Below, in pieces: positions 51,963-61,034 of a stretch of DNA of 64,000 nucleotides. The DNA lies in assembly GCA_028283855.1 (NCBI GenBank), contig JAPWJX010000005.1, forward strand, positions 62,001 through 126,000, written 5' to 3'. Below the pieces are notes generated by a model, which did no database searches, was not told where the DNA came from, and was given only the letters and a program-made list of their open reading frames with translations. The translations under genes and the position numbers were made by a program. How positions within the stretch are numbered: the first letter of the stretch is position 1; each line of letters begins with the position of its first letter. The stretch comes from Verrucomicrobium sp. (lineage in GTDB: Bacteria; Verrucomicrobiota; Verrucomicrobiia; Methylacidiphilales; GAS474).

Positions 51963-52277
51963 ATGGCAGCTACCAAGATTCGCATCCGCCTGAAAAGCTT
52001 CGACTACCGGCTCCTCGACCGCGCCGCAGTGGAGATCGCCGACACGGCCAGCCGCAGCGGCTCCGCCGTTGCCGGTCCCATCCCGCTCCCGACCAAAATC
52101 GAGAAGTTCACCGTGAACCGCTCGCCCCACGTCGACAAGAAGAGCATGGACCAATTCGAGATCCGCACCCACAAGCGCCTCCTGGACATCGTCGAGCCCA
52201 CCTCCAAGACCGTCGATGAGCTCAAGAAGCTCAACCTGCCGGCCGGCGTCGACATCATCATCAAAATCGAAAACTAA
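51963..52277 (+). CDS. rpsJ: 30S ribosomal protein S10
   Basis: 104 residues. [20 protein letters not shown] and [31 protein letters not shown] are typical S10/NusE, ending in the helix with [12 protein letters not shown]. Head of the S10 part of the cluster, which continues without a terminator to rpmC. Confidence 0.99.
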   Translation: MAATKIRIRLKSFDYRLLDRAAVEIADTASRSGSAVAGPIPLPTKIEKFTVNRSPHVDKKSMDQFEIRTHKRLLDIVEPTSKTVDELKKLNLPAGVDIIIKIEN

Positions 52278-52286
52278 GAAAGACCC

Positions 52287-52976
52287 ATGAGCGTCGGTAT
52301 TTTAGGCAAGAAAATCGGCATGACCCGCGTCTACGACGAGGCGGGCATCGCCACCACCGTGACCGTCATTGAGGCGGCCCCCAACACCGTCCTCCAGGTG
52401 AAAAGCCTGGAAAAGGACAAGTACCAGGCCGTCCAGGTCGGCTTCTCCGACCAGAAGGAACACCGCGTTTCCAAGCCCCTCCTGGGCCACTTCAAGAAGG
52501 CCAGCGCCACCCCCAAGCGCTTCGTCCGCGAGTTCCGCACCACCGACGCCCTGAACGTCGGTGACGCCGTCAAGGTCGACATCTTCAAGGTCGGCCAGAT
52601 CGTCGACGTCATCGCGATCTCCAAGGGCAAGGGCTTCCAGGGCCCCATGAAGAAGCACAACTTCTCCGGCCAGGGCGCCGCACACGGTTCCAAGACCCAC
52701 CGCCGTAACGGCGCCGTTGGTCAGCGTTCCACTCCCGGCCGCATCTTCAAGAACATGGGCATGGCCGGCCACATGGGCGACGAGCGCAAAACCGTGCAGA
52801 ACCTCCGCGTCCTGCAGGTCCGTCCCGATGACAACACCCTGTTGGTCACCGGCTCCGTCCCCGGCGCCCGCGGCAACCTCGTGGTCGTCCGCACCGCCAT
52901 CAAGGGCCAGCCCAAGCCCAAGCAGGTTCAGGCCTCCAAGCCGACGAACCCGATGAAGGAATCGAAAAAGAAGTAA
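52287..52976 (+). CDS. rplC: 50S ribosomal protein L3
   Basis: 229 residues. GILGKKIGMTRVYDEAG at the start and KGKGFQGPMKKHNFSGQGAA HGS, RRNGAVGQRSTPGRIFKNM in the long loop, including the Gln methylated in enterobacteria (GQR). A short Lys-rich tail is added. Confidence 0.99.
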   Translation: MSVGILGKKIGMTRVYDEAGIATTVTVIEAAPNTVLQVKSLEKDKYQAVQVGFSDQKEHRVSKPLLGHFKKASATPKRFVREFRTTDALNVGDAVKVDIFKVGQIVDVIAISKGKGFQGPMKKHNFSGQGAAHGSKTHRRNGAVGQRSTPGRIFKNMGMAGHMGDERKTVQNLRVLQVRPDDNTLLVTGSVPGARGNLVVVRTAIKGQPKPKQVQASKPTNPMKESKKK

Positions 52977-52979
52977 TCC

Positions 52980-53609
52980 ATGAAAGCGACCCCCTTATCC
53001 CTCGAGCAGGCCTCCAAGCTCCTCAAGGTCGAACTCATCTCCAACGGCATCGGCACCCAGGCCCTGCACGAAACGGTTGTGGCCTACCGCGCCAACCGCC
53101 GTTCCGGCACCCGCGGCACCAAGACCAAAGCCACCGTCAGCAAATCCGGCAAGAAGCCCTGGCGCCAGAAAGGCACCGGCCGCGCCCGCGCCGGCTACGC
53201 CTCCTCCCCCGTGTGGCGCGGCGGCGGCGTCGTCTTCGGCCCGCAGCCCCGTGACTTCTCCAAGATCACCCCGCGCAAGGTCAAGCAGCTGGCCCTCAAA
53301 AAGGCCCTTTCCGAGCGCGTCAAGTCACAGAGCCTCCTGCTCGTCGACACCCTGACCCTGGCCGCCCCGAAGACCAAGGACCTCGTCGCCCTCCTGGACG
53401 GTTACCAGGTTGACGGCACCGCCCTCCTGGTCCTGGAAAAGGCCGACCAGAACGTCTACCTGGCCGCCCGCAACCACGCCTCCCTGGAAGCCGTCACCGC
53501 CGACCAGGTCAACGCCGAAGACCTCCTCCGTTACGACAGCGTCGTCGTCACGCAGGGCGCCCTCGACAAGATCTCGGCCCGCCTCCAGGCGGCCGCCAAA
53601 CAGAGCTAA
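52980..53609 (+). CDS. rplD: 50S ribosomal protein L4
   Basis: 209 residues. Tunnel loop KPWRQKGTGRARAGYASSP, VWRGGGVVFGPQPRDF is conserved, C-terminal domain normal. In enterobacteria L4 represses its own S10 operon through the leader; no similar leader was seen before rpsJ here. Confidence 0.98.
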   Translation: MKATPLSLEQASKLLKVELISNGIGTQALHETVVAYRANRRSGTRGTKTKATVSKSGKKPWRQKGTGRARAGYASSPVWRGGGVVFGPQPRDFSKITPRKVKQLALKKALSERVKSQSLLLVDTLTLAAPKTKDLVALLDGYQVDGTALLVLEKADQNVYLAARNHASLEAVTADQVNAEDLLRYDSVVVTQGALDKISARLQAAAKQS

Positions 53610-53612
53610 GCC

Positions 53613-53897
53613 ATGCGCGATCCCTACGACATCATCAAGACCGCCCGCGTCACCGAGAAGGCCACCGCCCTCGGCGAGCGCGGCAACCAATACGTTTTCG
53701 AAGTCTGCCGCAAGGCGACCAAGATCGAAATCAAGTACGCCATCCAGCGTATCTTCAACAAGACCGTCACCAACGTGAACACCCTGAACGTGCGCGGCAA
53801 GCTCAAGCGCACCCGTCTGGGCAAGCTCACCACCACCTCGGCCAAGAAAAAGGCCGTCGTGACCCTCAAGGCTGGCGAAAAGATCGAACTGGTCTAA
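53613..53897 (+). CDS. rplW: 50S ribosomal protein L23
   Basis: 94 residues. [39 protein letters not shown] is the standard fold start; the long basic loop ends in [17 protein letters not shown]. It sits at the exit tunnel and docks the nascent chain factors. Three bases after rplD. Confidence 0.98.
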   Translation: MRDPYDIIKTARVTEKATALGERGNQYVFEVCRKATKIEIKYAIQRIFNKTVTNVNTLNVRGKLKRTRLGKLTTTSAKKKAVVTLKAGEKIELV

Positions 53898-53922
53898 CGC
53901 CCACCGAAACAGGATACCTCCC

Positions 53923-54762
53923 ATGGCCATCAAGTCCTTCCGTCCCCTGACGCCGTCCCTGCGTTTCACGCAGCTCGACGACTTCGCCGACATCACCAAG
54001 AGCAAGCCGGAGCGCTCCCTCACGGAGCCCCGCCGCAAGAGCGGCGGCCGTAACAACAACGGCCGCCTGACCTCCCGCCACCGTGGCGGCGGTCACAAGC
54101 AGCGCTACCGGATCATCGACTTCAAGCGCAGCAAGCACGGCGTCACCGCCGTCGTCGAGGCGATCGAATACGATCCGATCCGCACCTCCCGCATCGCCCT
54201 CCTGAAGTACCAGGACGGGGAAAAGCGCTACATCATCGCCCCCAACGGACTGGAAGTCGGCGCCAAGATCGTCAGCGGTCCGGAAGTTGAGCCCGCCGTC
54301 GGCAACTCCCTGCCCATCGACAAGATTCCCCTGGGCCTCCCGATCCACAACATCGAGGTGATCCCCGGCCGCGGCGGCCAGCTGGTCCGCTCCGCGGGCG
54401 GCAGCGCCACCGTCATGGCCATCGACGCCGGCTACGCCAACATCCGCCTGCCGTCGGGGGAGATCCGCAAGATCTTCGCCGGCTGCTACGCCACCGTCGG
54501 CCAGGTCGGCAACCTGGAGCACTTCAACCAGTCCCTGGGCAAGGCCGGCCGCACCCGCTGGCTGGGCATCCGTCCCACCGTCCGCGGCATGGTTATGAAC
54601 CCCGTCGACCACCCCAACGGTGGCGGCCAGGGCAAGAGCAAGGGCGGCGGCGGACGCCAGCAGCTCAAGAGCCCGTGGGGCCAGTACGCCAAGGGCCTCA
54701 AGACCCGCGCGCGCTACAAGCCGAGCAACAAGTTCATCGTCGAGCGCCGCAAGAAGAAATAG
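53923..54762 (+). CDS. rplB: 50S ribosomal protein L2
   Basis: 279 residues, normal. [17 protein letters not shown] and the C-terminal [20 protein letters not shown] with the conserved His near the peptidyl transferase centre. Ends [10 protein letters not shown]. Confidence 0.99.
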   Translation: MAIKSFRPLTPSLRFTQLDDFADITKSKPERSLTEPRRKSGGRNNNGRLTSRHRGGGHKQRYRIIDFKRSKHGVTAVVEAIEYDPIRTSRIALLKYQDGEKRYIIAPNGLEVGAKIVSGPEVEPAVGNSLPIDKIPLGLPIHNIEVIPGRGGQLVRSAGGSATVMAIDAGYANIRLPSGEIRKIFAGCYATVGQVGNLEHFNQSLGKAGRTRWLGIRPTVRGMVMNPVDHPNGGGQGKSKGGGGRQQLKSPWGQYAKGLKTRARYKPSNKFIVERRKKK

Positions 54763-54782
54763 TCAGATAGAATTCCAAAGTT

Positions 54783-55062
54783 ATGGGACGTAGTCTTAAA
54801 AAAGGTCCGTATGTCGCCGAGCATCTCCTCGAGAAAATCGAGAAGATGGAGAAGGCGGGTAATCGCAAGCCGATCAAAACCTGGTCGCGCCGTTCGCTGA
54901 TCACCCCCGACTTCGTCGGCCACACCTTCCTGGTGCACAACGGGAAGATTTTCAATTCCGTCTTCGTGACGGAAAACATGGCTCGGCCACCGCCTGGGCG
55001 AGTTCTCACCCACCCGCATCTTCAAGCGGCACGGCGGCCACACCGAGAAGGTCTCCAAGTAA
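54783..55062 (+). CDS. rpsS: 30S ribosomal protein S19, with a one-base insertion
   Basis: The first about 66 residues ([20 protein letters not shown] ... [12 protein letters not shown]) are normal S19. After ENM the given frame turns to [12 protein letters not shown] and ends at 55082. Removing one C at about 54982 restores [26 protein letters not shown] with a stop at 55060-55062, a normal 92-residue protein. S19 is essential and no second copy is visible, so a sequence or assembly error is far more likely than a mutation. Confidence 0.9.
54982..54982 (+). other. Probable extra base in rpsS
   Basis: ACATGGCTCGGCCACCG is read where ACATGGTCGGCCACCG is expected (Met-Val-Gly-His). The inserted C explains the frame change. 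Confidence 0.8.
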
Positions 55063-55078
55063 TTAGAGACCCAAAGCG

Positions 55079-55855
55079 GTGAACCGCTGGATGATCTGGG
55101 CCTTCATCGGCCCGTTTCTCTGCGGTCTTTGCAGTTTTCAGGTAGGGGCTCAAGTCCCTGCCGGTGGTTCTTTGAGTAAAAGGGCGGAGCCGGTCCGAGG
55201 TTCGGATTCGGCAAAGGTTTTGGCGGCGGACCAGCCGGAGCTGGCCGCGCTGCGCGAAGAAAACGCGCGGCTGCGGCAAAGCTTGCAGCTGGCCAATGCC
55301 GATGCGGAGGCATTCCGCGAGCGGCTGCAGGAACTGCGGCTGCGCGAGCAGGCCATCGGCGTCGACGCCCTCACGGAGGACGGTCGGCGGCTGGAGGCCC
55401 GCTTGGTCCAGGCGGTCCGGGAACTCTACCGGGCCGAGGAAGACCGGCGCAGCGCGGAAAACCGCCTGCGGCAGCTCCTCGACGCCGGCCAGGAAGTGCT
55501 GAAAAGCGCGCAAAAAATCGCGCCTCAGCCCCGGGCCGACTATGAGGTGGCCCTGCGGGCCTCGCGCGAGCTGTTGGAAGGGAAGGGGAAACCCCCCGTT
55601 CCGGCAGCAGGCAGCCTCCAGGAAGGTCGCATCGTCGACGTGAACCGCTCCTTGGGCGCGGTGATCGTCAACATGGGGGCGGAACTGGGCGTAAAGCCCG
55701 GGATGCCCTTCCGGGTCCTGCGCGATGAGCGCGAGATCGGCCGCCTCAAGGCCTTTGAAGTCCGGGAAACGGCCTGTGCCGCCCTGGTCGAAGCCGCCGA
55801 GAAAGAGAAGGAATTTAAGTCAGGTGATCGTGTCGTGTTAGCGGCGCAAAAATGA
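55079..55855 (+). CDS. Secreted coiled-coil protein inserted in the S10 operon, function unknown
   Basis: 258 residues from GTG at 55079. Signal peptide or anchor (about 5-25), a Glu/Arg/Leu-rich coiled coil (about 52-165, [20 protein letters not shown]), and a C-terminal beta domain ([35 protein letters not shown] ... [10 protein letters not shown]) of the kind seen in FlgT-C-like and other envelope proteins. It splits rpsS and rplV, which adjoin in nearly all bacteria. An envelope role is inferred; coupling to ribosome genes is unexplained. Codon usage looks like its neighbours, so recent transfer is not indicated. Confidence 0.8.
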   Translation: MNRWMIWAFIGPFLCGLCSFQVGAQVPAGGSLSKRAEPVRGSDSAKVLAADQPELAALREENARLRQSLQLANADAEAFRERLQELRLREQAIGVDALTEDGRRLEARLVQAVRELYRAEEDRRSAENRLRQLLDAGQEVLKSAQKIAPQPRADYEVALRASRELLEGKGKPPVPAAGSLQEGRIVDVNRSLGAVIVNMGAELGVKPGMPFRVLRDEREIGRLKAFEVRETACAALVEAAEKEKEFKSGDRVVLAAQK

Positions 55856-55897
55856 ATGCGCCGGATAACGACCAAAACGTAGGAAAAGAAAACGGAG

Positions 55898-55921
55898 CGG
55901 GCCGCCGATAAAATCGGCCCG
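55898..55921 (+). other. Hairpin before rplV
   Basis: CGGGCCG/CGGCCCG can pair over 7 bp, or alternatively GCCGAT-AAA-ATCGGC over 6 bp; the two are mutually exclusive and lie 10 bases before the rplV ATG. Could control rplV translation after the inserted gene, or be a terminator-like remnant without T-run. Confidence 0.4.
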
Positions 55922-55930
55922 AAGAAAAAT

Positions 55931-56326
55931 ATGGAAGTGAAAGCAGTGACAAAGTTTGCGCGTATCTCCGCCTTCAAGGCGCGGGAGGTGACGCGGGAGA
56001 TTCAGGGTCTGCCGGCGGCGGACGCCCTGGAGCGCCTGCAGTTCTACCCGAAGAAGGCCGCCCGGCTGATCTTCAAGACGCTGCACTCCGCCGTTGCCAA
56101 CGCGGAAAACAACAACAACCTGCGCCGCGAAAACCTGGTCGTGAAGGAAGCCACCGTCGGCGAAGGCCCGACCTTCAAGCGCTTCCAGCCCAAGGCCCGC
56201 GGCAGCGCCGGCCCCATCCGCAAGCGCACCAGCCACGTTCGCATCATCCTGACTGAGCAGGAAGAGCCCGTCGCCCCGAAGAAGGCGAAGAAGGTCAAGG
56301 CTGAGAAAGCCGAAAAGCAGAGCTAA
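55931..56326 (+). CDS. rplV: 50S ribosomal protein L22
   Basis: 131 residues. Core ISAFKAREVTREIQGLPAAD and tunnel hairpin FKRFQPKARGSAGPIRKRTS HVRIIL are conserved; a Lys/Ala-rich tail (PKKAKKVKAEKAEKQS) is extra. Starts 75 bases after the inserted gene. Confidence 0.98.
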   Translation: MEVKAVTKFARISAFKAREVTREIQGLPAADALERLQFYPKKAARLIFKTLHSAVANAENNNNLRRENLVVKEATVGEGPTFKRFQPKARGSAGPIRKRTSHVRIILTEQEEPVAPKKAKKVKAEKAEKQS

Positions 56327-56343
56327 TCCAACAGAGAATCGTT

Positions 56344-56991
56344 ATGGGTCAAAAAGTTAATCCGATCGGCTTCCGCGTTGCGGTCAACCGCAACTGGCGC
56401 TCCATGTGGTACGCCAACAAAAAGGACTTCCCCGTTTACGTCGTGGAAGACTACCGCATTCGCCGCTTCGTGAAAAAGAAGCTGGAGCAGGCGGCCGTCT
56501 CCAAGATCGTCATCGAGCGCGCCGGCAATCGTGTCCGCGTCAACATCCACACCGCTCGCCCCGGCCTGGTCATCGGCCGCAAGGCCGCGGAGCTGGACAA
56601 GCTTAAGGAAGAGATCCGCGCCTTCACCAGCAAGGAGCGCGAAATCCTCATCGACGTCAAGGAAGTCAAGAATCCGGAGCTGGACGCTCAGCTCGTGGCG
56701 GAAAACATCGCCACGCAGATCGAGCGCCGCATCTCCCACCGCCGCGCCATGAAGAAGGCCGTGCAGCTGACCATGGACATGGGCGCCCTCGGCATCCGCG
56801 TTCGTGCCGCCGGCCGCTTGGGCGGTTCGGAAATCGCCCGCGTGGAGCGTTACCTGGAAGGTAAAGTTCCCCTTCACACCCTGCGCGCCGACGTCGACTA
56901 CGGCTTCACCGAAGCCAACACCATCGCCGGCAAAATTGGCATCAAGGTTTGGATCTGCCGTAAGGAAGAAGCCGCCCTTCTGCCCGCCTAA
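56344..56991 (+). CDS. rpsC: 30S ribosomal protein S3
   Basis: 215 residues. GQKVNPIGFRVAVNRNWRSM, a KH domain with LVIGRKAAELDKLKEEI and the C-terminal KVPLHTLRADVDYGFTEANT IAGKIGIKVWICRKEE. It lines the mRNA entry channel. Confidence 0.99.
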   Translation: MGQKVNPIGFRVAVNRNWRSMWYANKKDFPVYVVEDYRIRRFVKKKLEQAAVSKIVIERAGNRVRVNIHTARPGLVIGRKAAELDKLKEEIRAFTSKEREILIDVKEVKNPELDAQLVAENIATQIERRISHRRAMKKAVQLTMDMGALGIRVRAAGRLGGSEIARVERYLEGKVPLHTLRADVDYGFTEANTIAGKIGIKVWICRKEEAALLPA

Positions 56992-57014
56992 TCGCTTAAC
57001 ATTGGAATAAAGCC

Positions 57015-57437
57015 ATGCCTCTTCTCCCCAAGCGGGTCAAATACCGCAAGACCCAGCGCGGCAGCCGCAAAGGCGTCGCCACGCGCAATATCCATATCGA
57101 CTTTGGCAACTACGCGCTCCAAACCCTGGAGCGGGCGTGGATCACCAACGTCCAGATCGAAGCCTGCCGCGTTGCCATCACCCGCAACATGAAGCGCAAG
57201 GGCAAGCTCTGGATCCGCATCTTCCCGGACAAGTCCGTCACCTCCCGCCCGCCTGAGACCCGAATGGGTAAGGGCAAGGGCCAGCCCGAGCATTGGGTCG
57301 CCGTCGTCAAACCCGGCAACATTCTTTTCGAGCTGGACGGTCTTACCGAGCCGATCGCCAAGGAATGCTTCCGTCTGGCCGCCAGCAAGCTGCCCATCCG
57401 CACCCGCTTCATCACTCGCGCCGGAAAGAGCGCCTAA
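57015..57437 (+). CDS. rplP: 50S ribosomal protein L16
   Basis: 140 residues. [19 protein letters not shown]-like start (here [20 protein letters not shown]), [34 protein letters not shown] and [17 protein letters not shown]. It binds near the A-site tRNA. Confidence 0.99.
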   Translation: MPLLPKRVKYRKTQRGSRKGVATRNIHIDFGNYALQTLERAWITNVQIEACRVAITRNMKRKGKLWIRIFPDKSVTSRPPETRMGKGKGQPEHWVAVVKPGNILFELDGLTEPIAKECFRLAASKLPIRTRFITRAGKSA

Positions 57438-57448
57438 TCCGCCAGCAT

Positions 57449-57721
57449 ATGACCAAGATCTCCGATATCCGCAACCTTTCCGACGCCGAGCTGGTTTCCA
57501 AGAAGAAGGAAGCCCGCCAGGAAATCTTCAACCTGCGCCTGCAGCAGCAGACCGGCCGCTTGGAAAAGCCCAGCCGCCTGCGCGAGCTCAAGCGCCAGAT
57601 CGCCCACATCGAAACGGTCGCCACCGAGCGGAAGAGCGGGAAGACCGTCGCCGCGAAGGCCGAAACCGCCCCGAAAGCCCCCAAGGCCAAAGCGAAAAAG
57701 GCTGCCACGGCAGAAAAATAA
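57449..57721 (+). CDS. rpmC: 50S ribosomal protein L29 with Lys/Ala-rich tail
   Basis: 90 residues; the core (DIRNLSDAELVSKKKEARQE IFNLRLQQQTGRLEKPSRLR ELKRQIAHIETV) is about 60 and is followed by an Ala/Lys tail of about 28. ATG at 57449 is 11 bases after rplP. Confidence 0.97.
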   Translation: MTKISDIRNLSDAELVSKKKEARQEIFNLRLQQQTGRLEKPSRLRELKRQIAHIETVATERKSGKTVAAKAETAPKAPKAKAKKAATAEK

Positions 57722-57827
57722 GCCTCTTTTATAAAAAAAGCTTAACAGAGGCGCAGTTTTTCTATAGGTTCCACCTTCCCCCGAAAAAAGAGGGGAAATT
57801 TTTAGAGATTTTAAAGAGAAGATTGAT
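57722..57827 (+). promoter_or_regulatory. AT-rich gap between rpmC and rpsQ
   Basis: GCCTCT (57722-57727) and AGAGGC can pair across an A-rich loop, followed by GCAGTTTTT, which resembles a weak terminator; CCCC-GAAAAAAGA-GGGG with AAATTTTT follows near 57780. This is the largest gap in the S10-spc part and may contain a partial terminator plus a new promoter. No gene seen. Confidence 0.4.
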
Positions 57828-58097
57828 ATGACCCAGACCGCTTCCCAACCCGTGCGCAAAGAACGCACCGGCACGGTCGTCTCGACCAAGATGGCCAAGA
57901 CGATCGTTGTCAAAGTAGTGCGCCGCGTGCCGCACCCCCGCTACAAGAAAATCGTCAACGTGACGAAAAAGTTCTATGCCCACGACGCGGAAAGCGCCGC
58001 CAAGGAAGGGGATCAGGTTCGCATCCGCGAAACCCGTCCCATGAGCCGCCTCAAGCGCTGGGAACTGATCGAAGTCGTTATCGCCGCCAAGGCCTAA
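57828..58097 (+). CDS. rpsQ: 30S ribosomal protein S17
   Basis: 89 residues. [40 protein letters not shown] and [20 protein letters not shown] are standard S17. Confidence 0.98.
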   Translation: MTQTASQPVRKERTGTVVSTKMAKTIVVKVVRRVPHPRYKKIVNVTKKFYAHDAESAAKEGDQVRIRETRPMSRLKRWELIEVVIAAKA

Positions 58098-58118
58098 GCA
58101 AGGAATAGAGAGAGCGTT

Positions 58119-58484
58119 ATGATTCAGATCCGCACCTGGCTCGATGTGGCCGACAACTCCGGCGCCAAGCTCGCCACCATGATCGGCGTCATCGGCAAGA
58201 AGACCCTGCACGCCCGTGTTGGCGACGTTATCACCGCCAACGTCAAGGAAGCCGCCCCGGACGGCACCGTCAAAAAGAGCGAAGTCGTTCGCGCCGTCAT
58301 CGTTCGCACCAAGCAGCCCATTCGCCGCAACGACGGCTCCTACCTTCGGTTCGACAGCAACGCCATCGTCATCATCGACAAAGACCTCAATCCCCGGGGC
58401 ACCCGCATCTTCGGTCCCGTCGCGCGTGAACTGCGCGAGAAGAACTTCATGAAGATCGTCTCCCTCGCCCCGGAGGTCGTGTAA
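58119..58484 (+). CDS. rplN: 50S ribosomal protein L14
   Basis: 121 residues, normal. [49 protein letters not shown]; contacts L19 and the 30S bridge. Confidence 0.99.
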   Translation: MIQIRTWLDVADNSGAKLATMIGVIGKKTLHARVGDVITANVKEAAPDGTVKKSEVVRAVIVRTKQPIRRNDGSYLRFDSNAIVIIDKDLNPRGTRIFGPVARELREKNFMKIVSLAPEVV

Positions 58485-58485
58485 C

Positions 58486-58830
58486 ATGAAATCCCTCTTC
58501 AAAAGCTCCCGCCAACCCAAGCAGGCCACCTTCCACCTCAAAAAGGGTGACGAGGTCGTCATCATCGCCGGCACCCAGCGTGGCAAACGCGGCAAGGTCC
58601 TCAAGATCAACCGCAACAGCAACCGCGTCCTGGTCGAAGGCGTCAACATGATCAAGAAGGCCATCCGGCCCACCCAGGAAAATCCCAAGGGCGGCGTCAA
58701 CGAGCTGGAAGGCTCCATCCACATCTCCAACCTCATGCTGGCTTCCGCCCACACGGACAGCCGTGCCAGCAAGGCCGCCTCGGCCGCTCCTGCGGCCAAG
58801 AAGGCGACCAAAGCCAAGAAACAGGACTAG
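58486..58830 (+). CDS. rplX: 50S ribosomal protein L24
   Basis: 114 residues. KOW motif [20 protein letters not shown] and [20 protein letters not shown] are typical; a Lys/Ala-rich tail extends the C-terminus. One base after rplN. Confidence 0.98.
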   Translation: MKSLFKSSRQPKQATFHLKKGDEVVIIAGTQRGKRGKVLKINRNSNRVLVEGVNMIKKAIRPTQENPKGGVNELEGSIHISNLMLASAHTDSRASKAASAAPAAKKATKAKKQD

Positions 58831-58837
58831 CAAGTAA

Positions 58838-59431
58838 ATGACCGCTCCCGCTCCCACGCTGCAGACGCAGTACAACGAAAAAGTCGTCCCGGCCCTCAAG
58901 AAGGCCCGCGGCTATACCAACGTCCACCAGATTCCCCGGGTGGAGAAGATCGTCGTCAACTCCTGCGTCGGCTCCTCTCCTGAGATCAAGCTGGCTTTGG
59001 AAGACGCCATCCGCGACATCACCCTCATCACCGGCCAGAAGCCCATCCGCACCGTTTCCAAGAACAGCATCGCCAACTTCAAGCTGCGCGAGAACCAGGA
59101 AATCGGCTGCAAAGTGACTCTCCGCGGCCGCATCATGTGGGAATTCCTGGAGCGCCTCATCGTGGCCGCTCTGCCCCGCATCCGTGACTTCCGCGGCATC
59201 TCCCACCGCGCCTTCGACGGCCGCGGCAGCTACACGCTGGGCGTCAAGGACCACACCATCTTCCCGGAAATCGAGCTCGACAAGGTCAAGCGCACGATCG
59301 GCATGGACGTGACCATCGTCACCTCCGCCGACACGAACGACGAAGCCCGCGAATTGCTCACCCTCCTGGGCATGCCCTTCACCGAAAAGAAGGTCAAGAC
59401 CGCGGAAACCGCCGAAGCGGCCGCCGCTTAA
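58838..59431 (+). CDS. rplE: 50S ribosomal protein L5
   Basis: 197 residues. VPRVEKIVVN-type block (here IPRVEKIVVNSCVG), GQKPIRTVSKNSIANFKLRE NQEIGCKVTLRG and FRGISHRAFDGRGSYTLGVK are conserved. Short Ala/Glu tail. Binds 5S rRNA. Confidence 0.99.
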   Translation: MTAPAPTLQTQYNEKVVPALKKARGYTNVHQIPRVEKIVVNSCVGSSPEIKLALEDAIRDITLITGQKPIRTVSKNSIANFKLRENQEIGCKVTLRGRIMWEFLERLIVAALPRIRDFRGISHRAFDGRGSYTLGVKDHTIFPEIELDKVKRTIGMDVTIVTSADTNDEARELLTLLGMPFTEKKVKTAETAEAAAA

Positions 59432-59462
59432 TCAACCACAATAGAAGAGAAGAAATAGAGTT

Positions 59463-59648
59463 ATGGCTAAGAAAGCTTGGGTCAACCGCCAGCAGCGCAA
59501 GGCGAAGTTTGCCTCCCGCGCCTACAACCGCTGCAAGATCACTGGCCGCCGCCGCGCCTTCATGCGCAAGTTCGGCGTCAGCCGCCTCCAGTTCCGTGAA
59601 ATGGCCCTGTCGGCGGAGATCCCCGGCGTGACCAAGTCCAGCTGGTAA
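59463..59648 (+). CDS. rpsN: 30S ribosomal protein S14, short form lacking the zinc cysteines
   Basis: 61 residues, the length of zinc-type S14. The C-terminal core [40 protein letters not shown] is S14, but of the four zinc-binding Cys (CxxC and CxxC) only one remains: CKIT replaces CxxC and VSRLQ replaces CxxC. So it has the short architecture with a zinc-free sequence. Confidence 0.97.
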   Translation: MAKKAWVNRQQRKAKFASRAYNRCKITGRRRAFMRKFGVSRLQFREMALSAEIPGVTKSSW

Positions 59649-59670
59649 GCCACTCCCCACCCGTAATCGT

Positions 59671-60072
59671 ATGCAGACCGATCCTCTCGCCGACTTCCTG
59701 AGCGCCATTCGCAACGCGTCGCTCGCCTCCAAGAAGGAAGTCCTCCTCCCTTACTCCCGCCTCAAGCAGCAGGTGGCCGTCGTCCTCCAGGAGGAAGGTT
59801 ACCTGGAAAACGTCGAAGTCCTCAACCAGGACGAAAACAAGGTGAAGCCCAAGCTCAAGGTGACCCTCCGTGGCTCCAGCAAGCTGAAGGCCGTTCGCAG
59901 CATCAAGCGCATCAGCAAGCCGGGTCTGCGCCGCTACGTCGGTGCCGGGGAAATTCCCCGCGTGCTCGGCGGCCTTGGAATTTCCATTTTGTCGACGCCC
60001 CAAGGCGTCATGGCCGGCCACCGCGCCAAGAAACTGAACGTCGGGGGCGAGCTGCTCCTGACTGTTTACTAA
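59671..60072 (+). CDS. rpsH: 30S ribosomal protein S8
   Basis: 133 residues. TDPLADFLSAIRNASLASKK, VLGGLGISILSTPQGVMAGH and GGELLLTVY at the end. In E. coli S8 represses the spc operon. Confidence 0.99.
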   Translation: MQTDPLADFLSAIRNASLASKKEVLLPYSRLKQQVAVVLQEEGYLENVEVLNQDENKVKPKLKVTLRGSSKLKAVRSIKRISKPGLRRYVGAGEIPRVLGGLGISILSTPQGVMAGHRAKKLNVGGELLLTVY

Positions 60073-60089
60073 AGCTAGAGAGAACACGT

Positions 60090-60632
60090 ATGTCCCGCGT
60101 CGGAAATAAGCCCATTCCCCTGCCTAGCGGCGTCAAAGTCGCCGTCAACGGCTTGGAGATCAAAATCGAAGGCCCCAAGGGCAAGGCCGCGTCCCAGCTG
60201 CCGAAGGCGCTTAGCGCCCTGCTGGAAAACAACGTCCTGACCCTCAAGAACGAGAGCGAAGCCCGCGAAGATCGCGCCCTGCACGGCCTGCACCGCAGCC
60301 TCCTGGCCAACCACGTCACCGGCGTCTCCCAGGGTTTCCAGAAAAAGCTGGAAATCCAGGGCGTCGGCTTCAAGGCCAACGTTGCCGGGAAAAACCTGAA
60401 CCTGGCCCTCGGCTTCTCCCACCCTGTCGTTTACAACATTCCCGAGGGGATCAAGGTGACCGTCACCGACAACACCAACATCCTCGTCGAAGGGATCGAC
60501 AAGCACCTCGTCGGCCAGGTTGCCGCCGACGTTCGTAGCTTCTATCCGCCTGAGCCTTATAAGGGCAAGGGTGTCCGCTACGCCGGCGAACAGATCCGCC
60601 GCAAACAGGGCAAGACCGCCCAGAGCAAGTAA
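60090..60632 (+). CDS. rplF: 50S ribosomal protein L6
   Basis: 180 residues. SRVGNKPIPLPSGVKVAVNG, LLANHVTGVSQGFQKKLEIQ GVGFKA and the C-terminal PPEPYKGKGVRYAGEQIRRK are conserved. Confidence 0.99.
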   Translation: MSRVGNKPIPLPSGVKVAVNGLEIKIEGPKGKAASQLPKALSALLENNVLTLKNESEAREDRALHGLHRSLLANHVTGVSQGFQKKLEIQGVGFKANVAGKNLNLALGFSHPVVYNIPEGIKVTVTDNTNILVEGIDKHLVGQVAADVRSFYPPEPYKGKGVRYAGEQIRRKQGKTAQSK

Positions 60633-60658
60633 AGAGCACCGCAACAGGACCTCGTATC

Positions 60659-61021
60659 ATGGCCATCGCATCCAAAAAAACCATCCGGCAGCGGCTGCAC
60701 ACCCGTCTCCGCCGCAAAGTGAGCGGCACCTCGGAACGGCCCCGCCTTTCCGTCAACTTCTCCGGCCGGCACATCTACGCCCAGCTCATCGACGACCAGA
60801 TCGGCAAGACTCTCGTCAGCGCCATGAGCACGGAGAAGAGCCTGGACTCTTCCAAGCTCAAGCCCAACGCCAAGAGCGCCGAGCAGATCGGCAAGCTCGT
60901 CGCCGAACGCGCCAAGGCCAAGTCGATCGCCAAGATCGTCTTCGACCGTGGCGGCTTCAAATACCATGGCAAGGTCAAGGCCTTGGCCGACGCGGCTCGT
61001 GCGGCCGGTCTCGAATTCTAA
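60659..61021 (+). CDS. rplR: 50S ribosomal protein L18
   Basis: 120 residues. RLHTRLRRKVSGTSERPRLS VNFSGRHIYAQLIDDQIGKT and VFDRGGFKYHGKVKALADAA R are typical; binds 5S rRNA. Confidence 0.99.
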   Translation: MAIASKKTIRQRLHTRLRRKVSGTSERPRLSVNFSGRHIYAQLIDDQIGKTLVSAMSTEKSLDSSKLKPNAKSAEQIGKLVAERAKAKSIAKIVFDRGGFKYHGKVKALADAARAAGLEF

Positions 61022-61034
61022 ATTGTAACTGTAT

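Noticed and set aside
55904-55912. GCCGATAAA as a sigma-28 (FliA) -10 before rplV
   Set aside because: No TAAA at the required distance and no reason for FliA control of L22; the bases are part of a hairpin.
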